From Holophagales bacterium (GTDB lineage: Bacteria; Acidobacteriota; Thermoanaerobaculia; UBA5066): a DNA stretch of 64,000 nt. A program made the position numbers and the translations under genes. Shown here in pieces: positions 29,199-39,023 of this stretch. The number at the start of each line of letters is the position of its first letter. Position 1 is the first letter of the stretch. The stretch spans positions 1 through 64,000 of the forward strand of contig JADJZB010000020.1 of the NCBI GenBank assembly GCA_016719485.1, given 5' to 3'. A model generated the notes under the pieces. The model saw nothing but the letters and a program-made list of their open reading frames with translations. It was not told the origin of the DNA and did no database searches.

Positions 29199-30674
29199 TT
29201 AGTCGACGAGTTTCGCGCGCACGGGGCGGGGTTCCGCCGGGACCGGGACATCCTCGGGCTCGGGGACGGCCACCATGCTCCGGGACTTGACCGGCGCGCC
29301 CATGGTCTTCCAGAGGTTGTCGAGGACCTTCGGCGTGAAGTACGCCGCGGCGAACTCGATGACTTCCTGCTGGGTGGGAGGGCCGAAGGCGTTCTTCGGG
29401 AAGCCGCCCGGCGAGGAGTTGCCGTTGAAGAGGTACGCGGCCATGTCGACCCGCGGGAAGCTCGTCCCGTAGTTCGCGTTCACGAACTGGACGAGGGCGT
29501 CCGCGACGATCGCGTAGCCCGTGGCGCTCGGGTGGACGCCGTCGTAGGAGAAGACGCCGCCCGAGAGGTAGGCCGACGTGAGCGTCATCCCGGCGTACTC
29601 CCGTCCGTGCGCGGCGATGTCGGCCAGGAGGGCGGCGGAGTCGAACACCTTGTACCCGGCCCCCGTGGCGAGCGCGGCGATCTGGGCGTTGTACTCGCCG
29701 CCGCGGGTCTTCAGGAGCGACACCTCGCTCGCGTAGAGGAGGCCCGGGACGGCGGCGCCAGCGATGACGGTCCCGTTGTCCGGGAGCGGGTTGTTGCACG
29801 CCGGGAGAGGGGCGACGGCGCAGGGGATGCCGTACCCGGCTTTCATCAGGCTGCCGAGCGGAAGCGGCACGATGGTGTTCGTCGGCACCGGGCAGGCCGG
29901 GACGCCGGCCGGACAGCCCGTCGGGCCGAGGACGGTGATCGGCTGGCCCGTGGCCGGGTTGACGCCGATGATGGGGCTGACGGCCGTGAAGTACGGCAGG
30001 CTCGTGACGTCCGGGATCGTGAGCGCGATGCCCTTGCCCGTGCCGCCCTGGGCCGCCTTCATCGTGTCGACGATGGTCTTGTACGAGGCCGCGTACGCCT
30101 CCTTGGAGATGAGCGTCACGCCGTCGATGACCGTGCCCGACGTCGCGGGGCCGAGAAGCTCGTTCCCGAGGACGCCGATGGCGAAGAACGTCGGGGTGCG
30201 AGAGGCGGCCTGCTGGAGGACCGTGGCGCCGCTGCCCCGGAGGACGACGTCGATCAGGGCGTTCTTGCACGGAACGGTGCCGGTGTTCGTGACGCAGTTG
30301 ACGACGCTGGCCCCGAGGTAGCCGGGGATGGCCAGGTTGTTGTAGGGGGTGGGAAGAGTGAGGTTCTCGGGCTTGCCGGTGTTCGGCGCGTAGCTGAAGG
30401 TCGGCGCCAGGCTCGTGAGGATCTGGCAGGGACCGAGGCCGGGCTCGCCGATGATGGGCTGCTGGAAGCTGGTGACGCCCGCCTGACGGGCGAGGATCGC
30501 AGGCCAGGAGTCCGTCTGGCCGTGCTTGACCCAGCAGCTGTCGATGAATCCCGAGTCGACGGACGCGCCGACGACGACGAACTTGGAGAAGTCAGCCTGG
30601 GCGGCGGCCGGAGAGGCCGAGACCGCGAGGACGAGCGCGAGGGCGACGAAGAGGGTGGTCTTGATGGTCTTCAC
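29199..30674 (-). CDS. exported SGNH/GDSL-family lipase or esterase
   Basis: 491 residues beginning with a signal peptide (TTLFVALALVLAVSASPAAAQ). The block-I motif reads VVVGASVDSG, giving Ser38 as nucleophile with the usual GDS changed to GAS; the oxyanion block has GVLGNELL and the catalytic pair is Asp378/His381 in YDGVHPSATGY. Several cysteine-containing insertions (NCVTNTGTVPC, GCPAGVPACPVP) probably form disulfides. The C-terminal 100 residues (after the triad) are an extra segment ending in proline/valine-rich sequence. GTG start with GGGGGTG 11 bases after the fadL stop. It likely frees fatty acids that the neighbouring FadL takes up. Confidence 0.82.
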   Translation of the reverse strand: MKTIKTTLFVALALVLAVSASPAAAQADFSKFVVVGASVDSGFIDSCWVKHGQTDSWPAILARQAGVTSFQQPIIGEPGLGPCQILTSLAPTFSYAPNTGKPENLTLPTPYNNLAIPGYLGASVVNCVTNTGTVPCKNALIDVVLRGSGATVLQQAASRTPTFFAIGVLGNELLGPATSGTVIDGVTLISKEAYAASYKTIVDTMKAAQGGTGKGIALTIPDVTSLPYFTAVSPIIGVNPATGQPITVLGPTGCPAGVPACPVPTNTIVPLPLGSLMKAGYGIPCAVAPLPACNNPLPDNGTVIAGAAVPGLLYASEVSLLKTRGGEYNAQIAALATGAGYKVFDSAALLADIAAHGREYAGMTLTSAYLSGGVFSYDGVHPSATGYAIVADALVQFVNANYGTSFPRVDMAAYLFNGNSSPGGFPKNAFGPPTQQEVIEFAAAYFTPKVLDNLWKTMGAPVKSRSMVAVPEPEDVPVPAEPRPVRAKLVD

Positions 30675-30685
30675 TGTTCACCCCC

Positions 30686-32011
30686 TCAGAAGTTCGTCCG
30701 GAGGTTGAGGACGGTGAGGTTCGCCGTGTTCTTGTACCGCCCGTTGAAGTTGTCGTCGTTCGTCGTGACGGAGCGCTCGCTGAACGTGAGGTAGAGGTTC
30801 GAGAAGTCGAGCCAGGTGCGCTTCGTGATCTTCCAGCTGAAGCCGACGGAGTAGCCGCGGCGGTTCGCGTCGGGAAGGAGCGGGCCGACGTCGCCGTCGG
30901 GCTCGGGGGTCTGGTCGTAGACGAAGCCGCCCATCAGGTCGAAGGTGTCGCTCATCGCGTACTTCGCGCCGAAGCGCAAGGCCCACGCGTCCTCCCAGTC
31001 GTGAGGCAGGACGCTCGTCGGGACCTGCTTGCCGTCGACCGACTCGAACTCGAGGACGGTCGTGTCGAAGGCCGACCACTCGGTGAAGGTGCCGGCGGCC
31101 TGGAGCGTCAGCTTCCCGAAGTCGTAGCCGATGCCGATCTGGGTCTGCGCCGGGAACTGGATCGTGGTCTTGACCGGGACGTCCTTGTTGACCGGGATCT
31201 TCGAGGCGAAGGCGGCGTTGAGCTGGGCGTTGCCGGTGTCGAGCGAGTAGAACATCGCCGTTCCGCCGAAGTCCGCGTCGACGGCGCCGTGGTACGAGGC
31301 CCCGATCGAAAGATTCGGCGTCGGGTTGAGCTTGATGCCGGCCCCGAACGTGAGGTCCACTTCGAGGTCGCCCCGGATGTCGGCGTGCGCCGCGTCGACG
31401 ATCCGGTTCGTGAAGGGGTCGAAGAGCGGAACCTTCCCCTGGAGCTTGACCGTCGAGAACCGCGCCTCCGGGCCGACGCCGATCGAGATGACGTCGTTGA
31501 TCTTCCAGGCGATCTGGAGGCCCGCCGCGTACTGCTTCAGGTCGGCGTACTGCGAGAGGAAGCGGCCGCGGAACTCGTCGGGATTGTCCCAGCGGGTCGC
31601 GAGGCCGAAGGGGAACCAGGTGCCGAAGGAGAGGCTGACGCACTCGCTCAGGCCGTAGGAGGCGTAGAGGTTCGGCGGGAAGAAGAACTGGTCCGTCATC
31701 TCGGCCTGGTAGCCCTGGCCGGGGTAGGGGTTGTAGCCCTCCTCCATCTTGGAGGTGGGAATGATGAGGGTGACCCCCATCATGGTCTTGAGCTTCCCCT
31801 TCTCGGTGAACTCGGCGAGGCCAGCGGGGTTGTAGAACATCGCGGAAAGATCGTCCGCCTGCGCCACGAAGGCGCCACCCATGGCCGTGGAACGGGAGCC
31901 TGCCTCGAAAATGGAGAATCCCGCGGCCGCTGCCGGGCCGGCAACGAACAACGCGGCGGCGAGGAGGAGCGAAAGCCCTCCAAGCCCAAACCGGGAACAA
32001 CCTCTCAACAC
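30686..32011 (-). CDS. FadL/OmpP1 family outer-membrane transporter
   Basis: About 441 residues. The signal peptide (GLSLLLAAALFVAGPAAA) is followed by the family opening AGFSIFEAGSRSTAMGGAF and DLSAMFYNPAGLAEF, which form the N-terminal hatch, and by about fourteen amphipathic beta strands ending in NLTVLNLRTNF with a terminal phenylalanine, the BAM recognition feature. Such proteins take long-chain fatty acids or other hydrophobic compounds across the outer membrane. GTG 32011 with GGAAGAGGAGG is chosen; the longer reading from 32095 would include the promoter. First gene of a two-gene operon with the lipase. Confidence 0.9.
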   Translation of the reverse strand: MLRGCSRFGLGGLSLLLAAALFVAGPAAAAGFSIFEAGSRSTAMGGAFVAQADDLSAMFYNPAGLAEFTEKGKLKTMMGVTLIIPTSKMEEGYNPYPGQGYQAEMTDQFFFPPNLYASYGLSECVSLSFGTWFPFGLATRWDNPDEFRGRFLSQYADLKQYAAGLQIAWKINDVISIGVGPEARFSTVKLQGKVPLFDPFTNRIVDAAHADIRGDLEVDLTFGAGIKLNPTPNLSIGASYHGAVDADFGGTAMFYSLDTGNAQLNAAFASKIPVNKDVPVKTTIQFPAQTQIGIGYDFGKLTLQAAGTFTEWSAFDTTVLEFESVDGKQVPTSVLPHDWEDAWALRFGAKYAMSDTFDLMGGFVYDQTPEPDGDVGPLLPDANRRGYSVGFSWKITKRTWLDFSNLYLTFSERSVTTNDDNFNGRYKNTANLTVLNLRTNF

Positions 32012-32026
32012 GAATCCCTCCTCTTC

Positions 32027-32095
32027 CGCGTAAACGCGCCGTGTAACAACACTCCGGAAACAGCGCGATTCTCTCTCCCGGCCGTCCAGAGTCAA
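32027..32095 (-). promoter_or_regulatory. fadL promoter with possible operator
   Basis: Minus-strand TTGACT (32095-32090) and GAGAAT (32073-32068) are spaced 16 bases, a fair sigma-70 promoter. Between it and the ribosome-binding site lies CGCGTAAACGCG (plus-strand 32027-32038), a 12-base motif repeated exactly upstream of the acyl-CoA synthetase gene. Its place downstream of -10 would suit repression. Confidence 0.45.
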
Positions 32096-32097
32096 GG

Positions 32098-32127
32098 CCC
32101 CTCCCGGATGGCGACATCCGGGAGGGG
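32098..32127 (-). terminator. terminator of the glycine cleavage operon
   Basis: Thirteen-base-pair perfect stem CCCCTCCCGGATG/CATCCGGGAGGGG closed by the GNRA tetraloop GCGA, 24 bases beyond the gcvPB stop. The minus-strand tail CCTTGACT is only weakly T-rich and doubles as the fadL -35 region. Confidence 0.65.
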
Positions 32128-32150
32128 TCGGAGGGTGTGCGGGAAGCGGG

Positions 32151-33683
32151 TTACGAACGCCGGACGGGCGCCCGGAGGACCGGGGCGAAGCTGCCTGCCC
32201 TCGAGGCCTCCCGGGCGAGGAGGGCCTCGTCGACCCGGCCGACCGGGGTGACGTGCGGGGCCGAGGTGACGAGCTCCGGGGTCTCCTCGGCCTCCTTCGC
32301 GATCGCGATCATCGCGTCGGCGAAGGCGTCGAGCTCCTCGATCGGCTCGGACTCGGTCGGCTCGATCATGAGGGCGCCCGGGACGATGAGGGGGAAGGAC
32401 ATCGTCGGCGGGTGGAAGCCGTAGTCCATGAGCCGCTTGGCGACGTCGATGTTGTGGACACCCTTCGCCGCCTGGAGCTTGTCGTCGAAAACGACCTCGT
32501 GGTAGCTCGGGGCGTCGTACTTGAGGTGGTAGAAGGGGGCGAGCTTCTTCCGGAGGTAGTTCGCGTTCAGGACGGCGTTCTCGGCCACCTCGCCGATTTC
32601 CTGGCCGTACGAAAGGATGTACGTCAGCGCGCGGACGAGGACGCCGAAGTTGCCGTAGAAGGTCCTCATGCGGCCGATCGAGTCGGGGCGGTCGAAGTCG
32701 AGGCGGAAGCCTGCCCCTTCGGGCTCGATCGTCGGGACCGGCAGGAACGGCACGAGCGCGGCGCCGACGCCGACCGGGCCGGCGCCCGGGCCGCCTCCGC
32801 CGTGTGGCGTCGAGAACGTCTTGTGCAGGTTCATGTGCATGACGTCGACGCCCATGTCGGCCGGCCGCACTTTCCCGACGAACGCGTTGAAGTTCGCCCC
32901 GTCGAGGTAGACGAAGCCTCCCCTGGCGTGAACGATCCGGGAGACGTCGAGGATGTTCTCCTCGAAGACGCCGAGCGTGTTCGGCACCGTGATCATCACG
33001 GCGGCGACCTCGTCGGTCATCTTCTTCTCCAGCTCGGCGGGGTCGAGGGTGCCCCGGGGCGTGGAGGCGAGCTCCTTGACCTCGTACCCGGCGAAGTGCG
33101 CCGAGGCGGGGTTCGTGCCGTGGGCCGAGTCGGGGACGAGGACGTACTTGCGCGGGGCGCCGGCCTTCACGTGGGCGGCGCGGATCATCAGGCAGCCGGC
33201 CAGCTCGCCGTTGGCGCCGGCGGAGGGCTGGAGCGTGACGCGCGCGAACCCGGTGAGCGCGATGAGCGCCGCCTCGAGGCGGGCCATGAGCTCGAGCGCC
33301 CCCTGGGAGAGGTGCGCGGGGGTGTAGGGGTGGACGTCGGCGAATCCGGCGAGGCGCGCAATCTCCTCGTTGATCCGCGGGTTGTGCTTCATCGTGCACG
33401 ACCCGAGCGGGTAGAGGTTCGCGTCGATCGAGAGGTTCTTCTGCGAGAGGCGGGTGAAGTGCCGGATGGCGTCGACCTCCGACGCCTCGACCTCCCCCTC
33501 CACCTCGGCCCGGTGGAGCGTGCCGAAGAGGGCCTCCGGATCGGCACCGGGGACGTCGAGCGGCGGGAGGAGGACGCCGCGCCGCCCGGGGCGGGAGGCG
33601 TCGAAGATGGAGGAAGAGCCGCGGCGGCGGTCGAGCAGGGCGGCGTCGAGGGTGGGGTTCACGAGGTTTCCGTGGTCGCTCAT
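32151..33683 (-). CDS. gcvPB: glycine dehydrogenase (decarboxylating) subunit 2
   Basis: C-terminal half of the split P-protein. With GcvPA it decarboxylates glycine using pyridoxal phosphate and loads the aminomethyl group on the lipoyl arm of GcvH. 510 residues; PLP lysine at residue 288 in HMNLHKTFSTPHGGGGPG, glycine-binding YPLGSCTMKHNP, QPSAGANGE and SAHGTNPASA motifs are intact. ATG 33683 is two bases after the gcvPA stop, so the pair is coupled; the longer reading to 34379 lies inside gcvPA. Last gene of the operon. Confidence 0.96.
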   Translation of the reverse strand: MSDHGNLVNPTLDAALLDRRRGSSSIFDASRPGRRGVLLPPLDVPGADPEALFGTLHRAEVEGEVEASEVDAIRHFTRLSQKNLSIDANLYPLGSCTMKHNPRINEEIARLAGFADVHPYTPAHLSQGALELMARLEAALIALTGFARVTLQPSAGANGELAGCLMIRAAHVKAGAPRKYVLVPDSAHGTNPASAHFAGYEVKELASTPRGTLDPAELEKKMTDEVAAVMITVPNTLGVFEENILDVSRIVHARGGFVYLDGANFNAFVGKVRPADMGVDVMHMNLHKTFSTPHGGGGPGAGPVGVGAALVPFLPVPTIEPEGAGFRLDFDRPDSIGRMRTFYGNFGVLVRALTYILSYGQEIGEVAENAVLNANYLRKKLAPFYHLKYDAPSYHEVVFDDKLQAAKGVHNIDVAKRLMDYGFHPPTMSFPLIVPGALMIEPTESEPIEELDAFADAMIAIAKEAEETPELVTSAPHVTPVGRVDEALLAREASRAGSFAPVLRAPVRRS

Positions 33684-33685
33684 CT

Positions 33686-35044
33686 TCAGAACCCCTTCAG
33701 GACGTCGAGGAACCGGTCGAGGTCTTCGCGGCGGATCCGCTCGGTCGTGGCGACGAGGAGGAGGTCCTCGTGCTCGCCCGCCCCGGGGGCGAGGCGGGCG
33801 TACGGCACGCCGCCGAGGATCTGCGCCTTCTCCAGGGCGGAGAGCACCTCGCCGACGGGCGGGCCGCACCGGAGGGCGAACTCGTTGAACGTCGCGCCGG
33901 GGAACGCGATGGCGAACTTCCCGTTCCCCAGCCTCCCGATCCCCGCCTTCAGGTACTCGGCCTTCGCGAGGCAGAGAAGGGCCGTCTCGCGGAGGCCGTG
34001 CTTTCCGAGGGCGGTCAGGGTCATCGTCGCCGCGAGGGCGAAGAGCCCCTGGTTCGTGCAGATGTTCGAGGTCGCCTTCTCGCGCCGGATGTGCTGCTCG
34101 CGCGTGGAGAGGGTCAGCGCGAAGACGGGGCCGTTCGGGGTCTCGAGCCGGCCGGCGAGCCGGCCGGGGATCTGACGCTTGAAGCCGTCGCGGCAGGCGA
34201 GGAAGCCGACGAGGGGCCCGCCGAACGACGCGGGGATGCCGAAGGAGGCCGCCTCGCCGCAGGCGATGTCGATTCCCGCCTCGCCCGGCGGCTTCAGGAG
34301 CGCGAGCGAGAACATCTCGTTGACGACACCGACGGCGAGGGCGCCCCGGGCGTGGGCGGCCTCGGCCGCGACCGACCAATCCTCGACGAGGCCGAAGACG
34401 TTCGGGGACTGGACGGCGACGGCGAAGGTCTCGTCGTCGACAGCCGCCGCCAGGCCGGCCGCGCTGGTCACGCCGTCGGCACCGGCGGGGACCTCGACGA
34501 TCTCCATTCCCAGGTTCGCGAGGTACGTGCCCAGCGTCGCGAGGTACTCGGGGTGGATCGTCCTCGAGACGACGACCTTCGTCCGCTTCTTCGTCAGCCG
34601 CTCGGCCATCAGGACCGCCTCGACGAGGGCCGAGGCCCCCTCGTACATCGAGGCGTTCGCGACGTCCATGCCGGTCAGGAGGGCCACGTGCGTCTGGAAC
34701 TCCCAGATGGCCGTGAGGGTCCCCTGCGAGACCTCGGGCTGGTACGGCGTGTACGAAGTGAGGAACTCGCCGCGCAGGAGGAGCTGCGAGACGAACGCCG
34801 GCGAGTGGTGGGCGTAGAGGCCGGCGCCCAGGAACGAGGCGAAGCAGGTGGCGGCGGCGTTCCTGGCGGCCATCGCCCCGAGGTCGCGCCTCAGCTCCAC
34901 TTCCGACATCGGGGGGGCGAGCGGCGGCGGGTCTTTCCGGAGGACCTCGCGGGGGACGGTGGCGAAGAGGTCGTCGACGGAGGAGACGCCGATCTCCCGG
35001 AGGAGGGCCGCCTGCTCGGCGGGACTGTTGGGGATGTAGCGCAT
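33686..35044 (-). CDS. gcvPA: glycine dehydrogenase (decarboxylating) subunit 1
   Basis: N-terminal half of the split P-protein, 452 residues, forming an alpha2-beta2 enzyme with GcvPB. Starts MRYIPNSPAEQAALLREIG, typical of the family, with FLGAGLYAHHSPAFV, FLTSYTPYQPEVSQGTL, DVANASMYEGASALVEA and TREQHIRREKATSNICTNQGL all conserved. The gap of 130 bases to gcvH upstream is longer than other spacings in the operon and holds nothing recognisable. Confidence 0.96.
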   Translation of the reverse strand: MRYIPNSPAEQAALLREIGVSSVDDLFATVPREVLRKDPPPLAPPMSEVELRRDLGAMAARNAAATCFASFLGAGLYAHHSPAFVSQLLLRGEFLTSYTPYQPEVSQGTLTAIWEFQTHVALLTGMDVANASMYEGASALVEAVLMAERLTKKRTKVVVSRTIHPEYLATLGTYLANLGMEIVEVPAGADGVTSAAGLAAAVDDETFAVAVQSPNVFGLVEDWSVAAEAAHARGALAVGVVNEMFSLALLKPPGEAGIDIACGEAASFGIPASFGGPLVGFLACRDGFKRQIPGRLAGRLETPNGPVFALTLSTREQHIRREKATSNICTNQGLFALAATMTLTALGKHGLRETALLCLAKAEYLKAGIGRLGNGKFAIAFPGATFNEFALRCGPPVGEVLSALEKAQILGGVPYARLAPGAGEHEDLLLVATTERIRREDLDRFLDVLKGF

Positions 35045-35174
35045 GCGGGTTCTCCCGGGGGCACGCGCGGGCGCGCGGGCCCCTCGTCTCTCGTCTTTAC
35101 GACGTGTCGTGTCGAGGCTTCGCCGCCCCTCCAGCCTGTTCGTCTCTACGCCGCAGACCGGGTACGGATGGGGG

Positions 35175-35570
35175 TCAGGCCTTCGCCTCTTCCTCGACGA
35201 ACTTCTCGTACGCGGCCGCGTTCATCAGGCCGTCCAGCGCGCCGTCGGAGGTGACTTTCACCTGGACGAGCCAGCCGTCGCCGTGCGGGTCCTCGTTGAC
35301 GGCGTTCGGCTCGTCGACGAGGGTCTTGTTCACGTCGACGATCTCGCCCGCGACGGGAAGGAAGAGCTCCGAGACGGCCTTGACCGACTCGATCGTGCCG
35401 AATTCCTGGCCCTCGTCGAAGATCTCGCCGAGGTCCGGCAGCTCGACGAAGACGACGTCTCCGAGCTCCTTCTGGGCGTGGTCGGTGATGCCGATGGTGG
35501 CGGTCTCGCCCTCCACGCGGATCCACTCGTGGCTCTTCGAGTAGAAGCGGTCGTCGGGATAGCTGCTCAT
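35175..35570 (-). CDS. gcvH: glycine cleavage system H protein
   Basis: Lipoyl carrier that shuttles the aminomethyl intermediate between the P, T and L proteins. 131 residues; the lipoylated lysine is Lys64 in GTIESVKAVSELFLPVAGE. Other landmarks are YSKSHEWIRVEG, GITDHAQKELGDVVFVELP and NEDPHGDGWL. It lies 26 bases after gcvT. No lipoate ligase or dihydrolipoamide dehydrogenase gene is in the window. Confidence 0.97.
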   Translation of the reverse strand: MSSYPDDRFYSKSHEWIRVEGETATIGITDHAQKELGDVVFVELPDLGEIFDEGQEFGTIESVKAVSELFLPVAGEIVDVNKTLVDEPNAVNEDPHGDGWLVQVKVTSDGALDGLMNAAAYEKFVEEEAKA

Positions 35571-35596
35571 GTCTTTCGACTCCTGGCGGAGATGTC

Positions 35597-36715
<1,119 letters not shown>

Positions 36716-36807
36716 AGGCCCGGCCGGGCACGATACGGCCCGGATGGGAGGCCGTCAACCGCGGGACGTGCTGCGGGGCCAAAACTCGATAGACTCGGCG
36801 GCAGCCG

Positions 36808-37740
36808 ATGAACGACACATCCTCCCGCGACGCGGTGCTCCTCTCCGAGGGGCGCCTTCTGCTTCCGCTCGACCCGGGCACGCCCATCTCCGACGGCGAA
36901 TCGGACGACGTCTTCCTGCTCGCCGCGGGGGAGGCCGTCGCCAACGCCCTGACGCCGTTCGGTCCCCACCCGCTCGGTACGTTCCGGGCACCCTGCTTCC
37001 TGACGCTCTACGGCGCCCTCACCGGGGCCTCGGGCCTCTGCCGCTTCGACCCTCAGCCCGGCGCTTCCGCCGTTCTCTTCTCGGGACCCGAGACCCGCCA
37101 GTTCCTGTTCGACCCCTCTCCCCTGGGCGCGTCCTTCCGGCGGCTCGCCCTCTCGAGCGTCACGTCGGCGCTCAGGGAAGTGAACGCGGCGCTCGTCCGT
37201 TTCTTCGACGACGTCGTCCCGGATCCGGCCTGGAAGCCGAGGGCGGCGCCGGCCGCGGTCCCTCTGCCGGAGTCCTCGCCGGCCGATCCACGACGCGTCC
37301 ACGACCTCTTCGACGCCGCCGGTCTCGACCCGACGACCCTTCCCGACCTCGGCCTCACCGAGCGGCGGATTCCGTCCGGCAGCCGGCTCCTGGCGGCGGG
37401 CGAGTCGGGAGAGGAAGCCTACGTCGTCGCCGAGGGCCGCCTGCGCGTCTCCGTGCGAATCCCGGGGGTCGGCGAAGAAGCGCTCGCGTTCCTCGGTCCC
37501 GGAGAGGTCGTCGGCGAGATGTCCCTCGTGGACGATTCCCCGCGCTCGGCCGACGTCGTCGCGCAGGACGGTCCGGTCACGGTCTTCGCCCTGCCTCGGG
37601 AGGTCTTCCAGAAGATCCTGGCCGAGGGAACGCCGGAAGGGGCACCTCTCCTCGGCGGCATCGTCGTCGCCCTCGTCCGCCGGTTCGAGGAGTCGGTGCG
37701 GAAGGCGGCGACGTTCCGCGTCCTCGCCGGGCCGTTCTGA
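36808..37740 (+). CDS. cyclic-nucleotide-binding domain protein
   Basis: 310 residues. The C-terminal part (about 185-300) is a cNMP-binding beta-roll with the phosphate-binding cassette FLGPGEVVGEMSLVDDSPRSADVVA. There is no helix-turn-helix after it, so it is not a CRP-type regulator. The N-terminal 150 residues (LLAAGEAVANALTPFGPHPLGTF and following) are of unknown fold, with no signal peptide. It may be a regulatory subunit or sensor. Transcribed divergently from gcvT. Confidence 0.8.
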   Translation: MNDTSSRDAVLLSEGRLLLPLDPGTPISDGESDDVFLLAAGEAVANALTPFGPHPLGTFRAPCFLTLYGALTGASGLCRFDPQPGASAVLFSGPETRQFLFDPSPLGASFRRLALSSVTSALREVNAALVRFFDDVVPDPAWKPRAAPAAVPLPESSPADPRRVHDLFDAAGLDPTTLPDLGLTERRIPSGSRLLAAGESGEEAYVVAEGRLRVSVRIPGVGEEALAFLGPGEVVGEMSLVDDSPRSADVVAQDGPVTVFALPREVFQKILAEGTPEGAPLLGGIVVALVRRFEESVRKAATFRVLAGPF

Positions 37741-37762
37741 CCGGCCCCGCAGGACCCCGCGT

Positions 37763-38905
37763 CTACTGGTCGTACGAGTAGAAGGAGTTCGGGCCCATCC
37801 ACCGCCTCGAGTTCAGCTCGTACTGGAAGCCGATCCCGGTGAACGGCAGGCGGAAGTAGCGCAGGAAGCCGAGGATCGGGGCGCCGTACCAGGTGTCGGG
37901 CGTGAGGCCGAGCGCCAGGCCCACCTCGTAGGTGTCGATGCCGATCTCGAACCCGATCCGCCGCTGGCGGTATCTCTCGTCGACCCATTGGTAGCCCTTC
38001 GAGCCGTAGGTCAGCGACGCCAGGAGGAACCGGGCGAAGCCGGGGGGCTTTCCGAGCCGCGGGAGGAGGCCGGCCATGCGCAGGTCGAGCGTGTAGACCT
38101 CCCCGGAGTAGTGATTCGGCTCGTAAGGGGCGAGCGAAGGGTCGTCCGGGCGATCGATGCCGACCATTCCGAACCGCATCGTGATGGTGTCGTCGAGCTT
38201 CGTGGCGGCGAGAACCGAGCCGGCGACGCCTCCGGCCGCCGTGAGCAGGGCATCCTGCCAGGAGAAGCCGAACCCGTGGTAGGCGTCGCCCACCTCGATG
38301 AGCGTCCCGGTGACCGCGATCATCGTGGCAGAGAGGAGCTGCGATTTCGCCGGAGGGCTTCCGCTCCACTGCAGGCCCCAGTCCAGGACGCGGCCGGCGA
38401 TGTAGCCGCCCAGGACGTGCGAGGCCTTGTCGGCGCCGCCGGCGTAGGTCGTCTGGCCGAACCAGTGCTCGTTGGCGAACTGGAACTTGCCGTTCAGGGT
38501 CTCGTTCGACCAGAAGGCGGCGTACTCGAGACCGAGGAAGACCGCCGTGAAGCCGCCCGCCACGACCGTGCTCCTGTCGGGACGCGGCTGAGCGCCGGGA
38601 ACGGGAGCGAGGTCGAGTCCCCAGCGGGCCTCGCTCGGGGCTGGACGCGTGGGCCCGAAGGCGGACCGCGACACGTCGGGAAAGAGCCTGGACCGGGGTG
38701 GCCCACCGTTCGGCAGGAAAACCGATGGATCGCTCAGGTGGAAGCCGGCTGCGGTCTGGCCGGACCATGGGAGGGACGTCGCCAGATCGAGCCCGGAGAC
38801 GAAGGACTCCGCGGTCGCGAAACCGCCGCGAAACACGGTCGCAATGGTCGCCACGAGCAGGGCGACACGAATTACGGAACGGGGAGAAGGGCAGCTGGCG
38901 GGCAT
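37763..38905 (-). CDS. DUF2279 family exported protein
   Basis: 380 residues with an N-terminal hydrophobic signal (VALLVATIATVFRGGFATA). The core matches DUF2279 (YfiM-like): FWSNETLNGKFQFANEHWFG, GGADKASHVLGGYIAGRV with conserved Asp/Lys/His, and GDAYHGFGFSWQDALLTAAGG. The C-terminal half has amphipathic, tyrosine-rich strands (FARFLLASLTYGSKGYQW, GFLRYFRLPFTGIGFQYELN) and could be an outer-membrane barrel. Function unknown. Converges with the cNMP gene. Confidence 0.75.
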   Translation of the reverse strand: MPASCPSPRSVIRVALLVATIATVFRGGFATAESFVSGLDLATSLPWSGQTAAGFHLSDPSVFLPNGGPPRSRLFPDVSRSAFGPTRPAPSEARWGLDLAPVPGAQPRPDRSTVVAGGFTAVFLGLEYAAFWSNETLNGKFQFANEHWFGQTTYAGGADKASHVLGGYIAGRVLDWGLQWSGSPPAKSQLLSATMIAVTGTLIEVGDAYHGFGFSWQDALLTAAGGVAGSVLAATKLDDTITMRFGMVGIDRPDDPSLAPYEPNHYSGEVYTLDLRMAGLLPRLGKPPGFARFLLASLTYGSKGYQWVDERYRQRRIGFEIGIDTYEVGLALGLTPDTWYGAPILGFLRYFRLPFTGIGFQYELNSRRWMGPNSFYSYDQ

Positions 38906-39023
38906 TCTGTCGTCTGGTCCGGGCTCGCGGGACGAACCGGATCGGGGATATTACGCTGTGCTGCGATGCAGCGCCGCGAGCCCCGATCAGATCCCCGGAA
39001 CCGGGGCGAGGGCCAGAAGGGTC

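Noticed and set aside
32253..34175. Plus-strand frame opposite gcvPA/gcvPB
   Set aside because: Antisense to highly conserved P-protein sequence; no motifs.
36716..36807. Glycine riboswitch before gcvT
   Set aside because: Region too short and no paired conserved aptamer sequence seen by eye.
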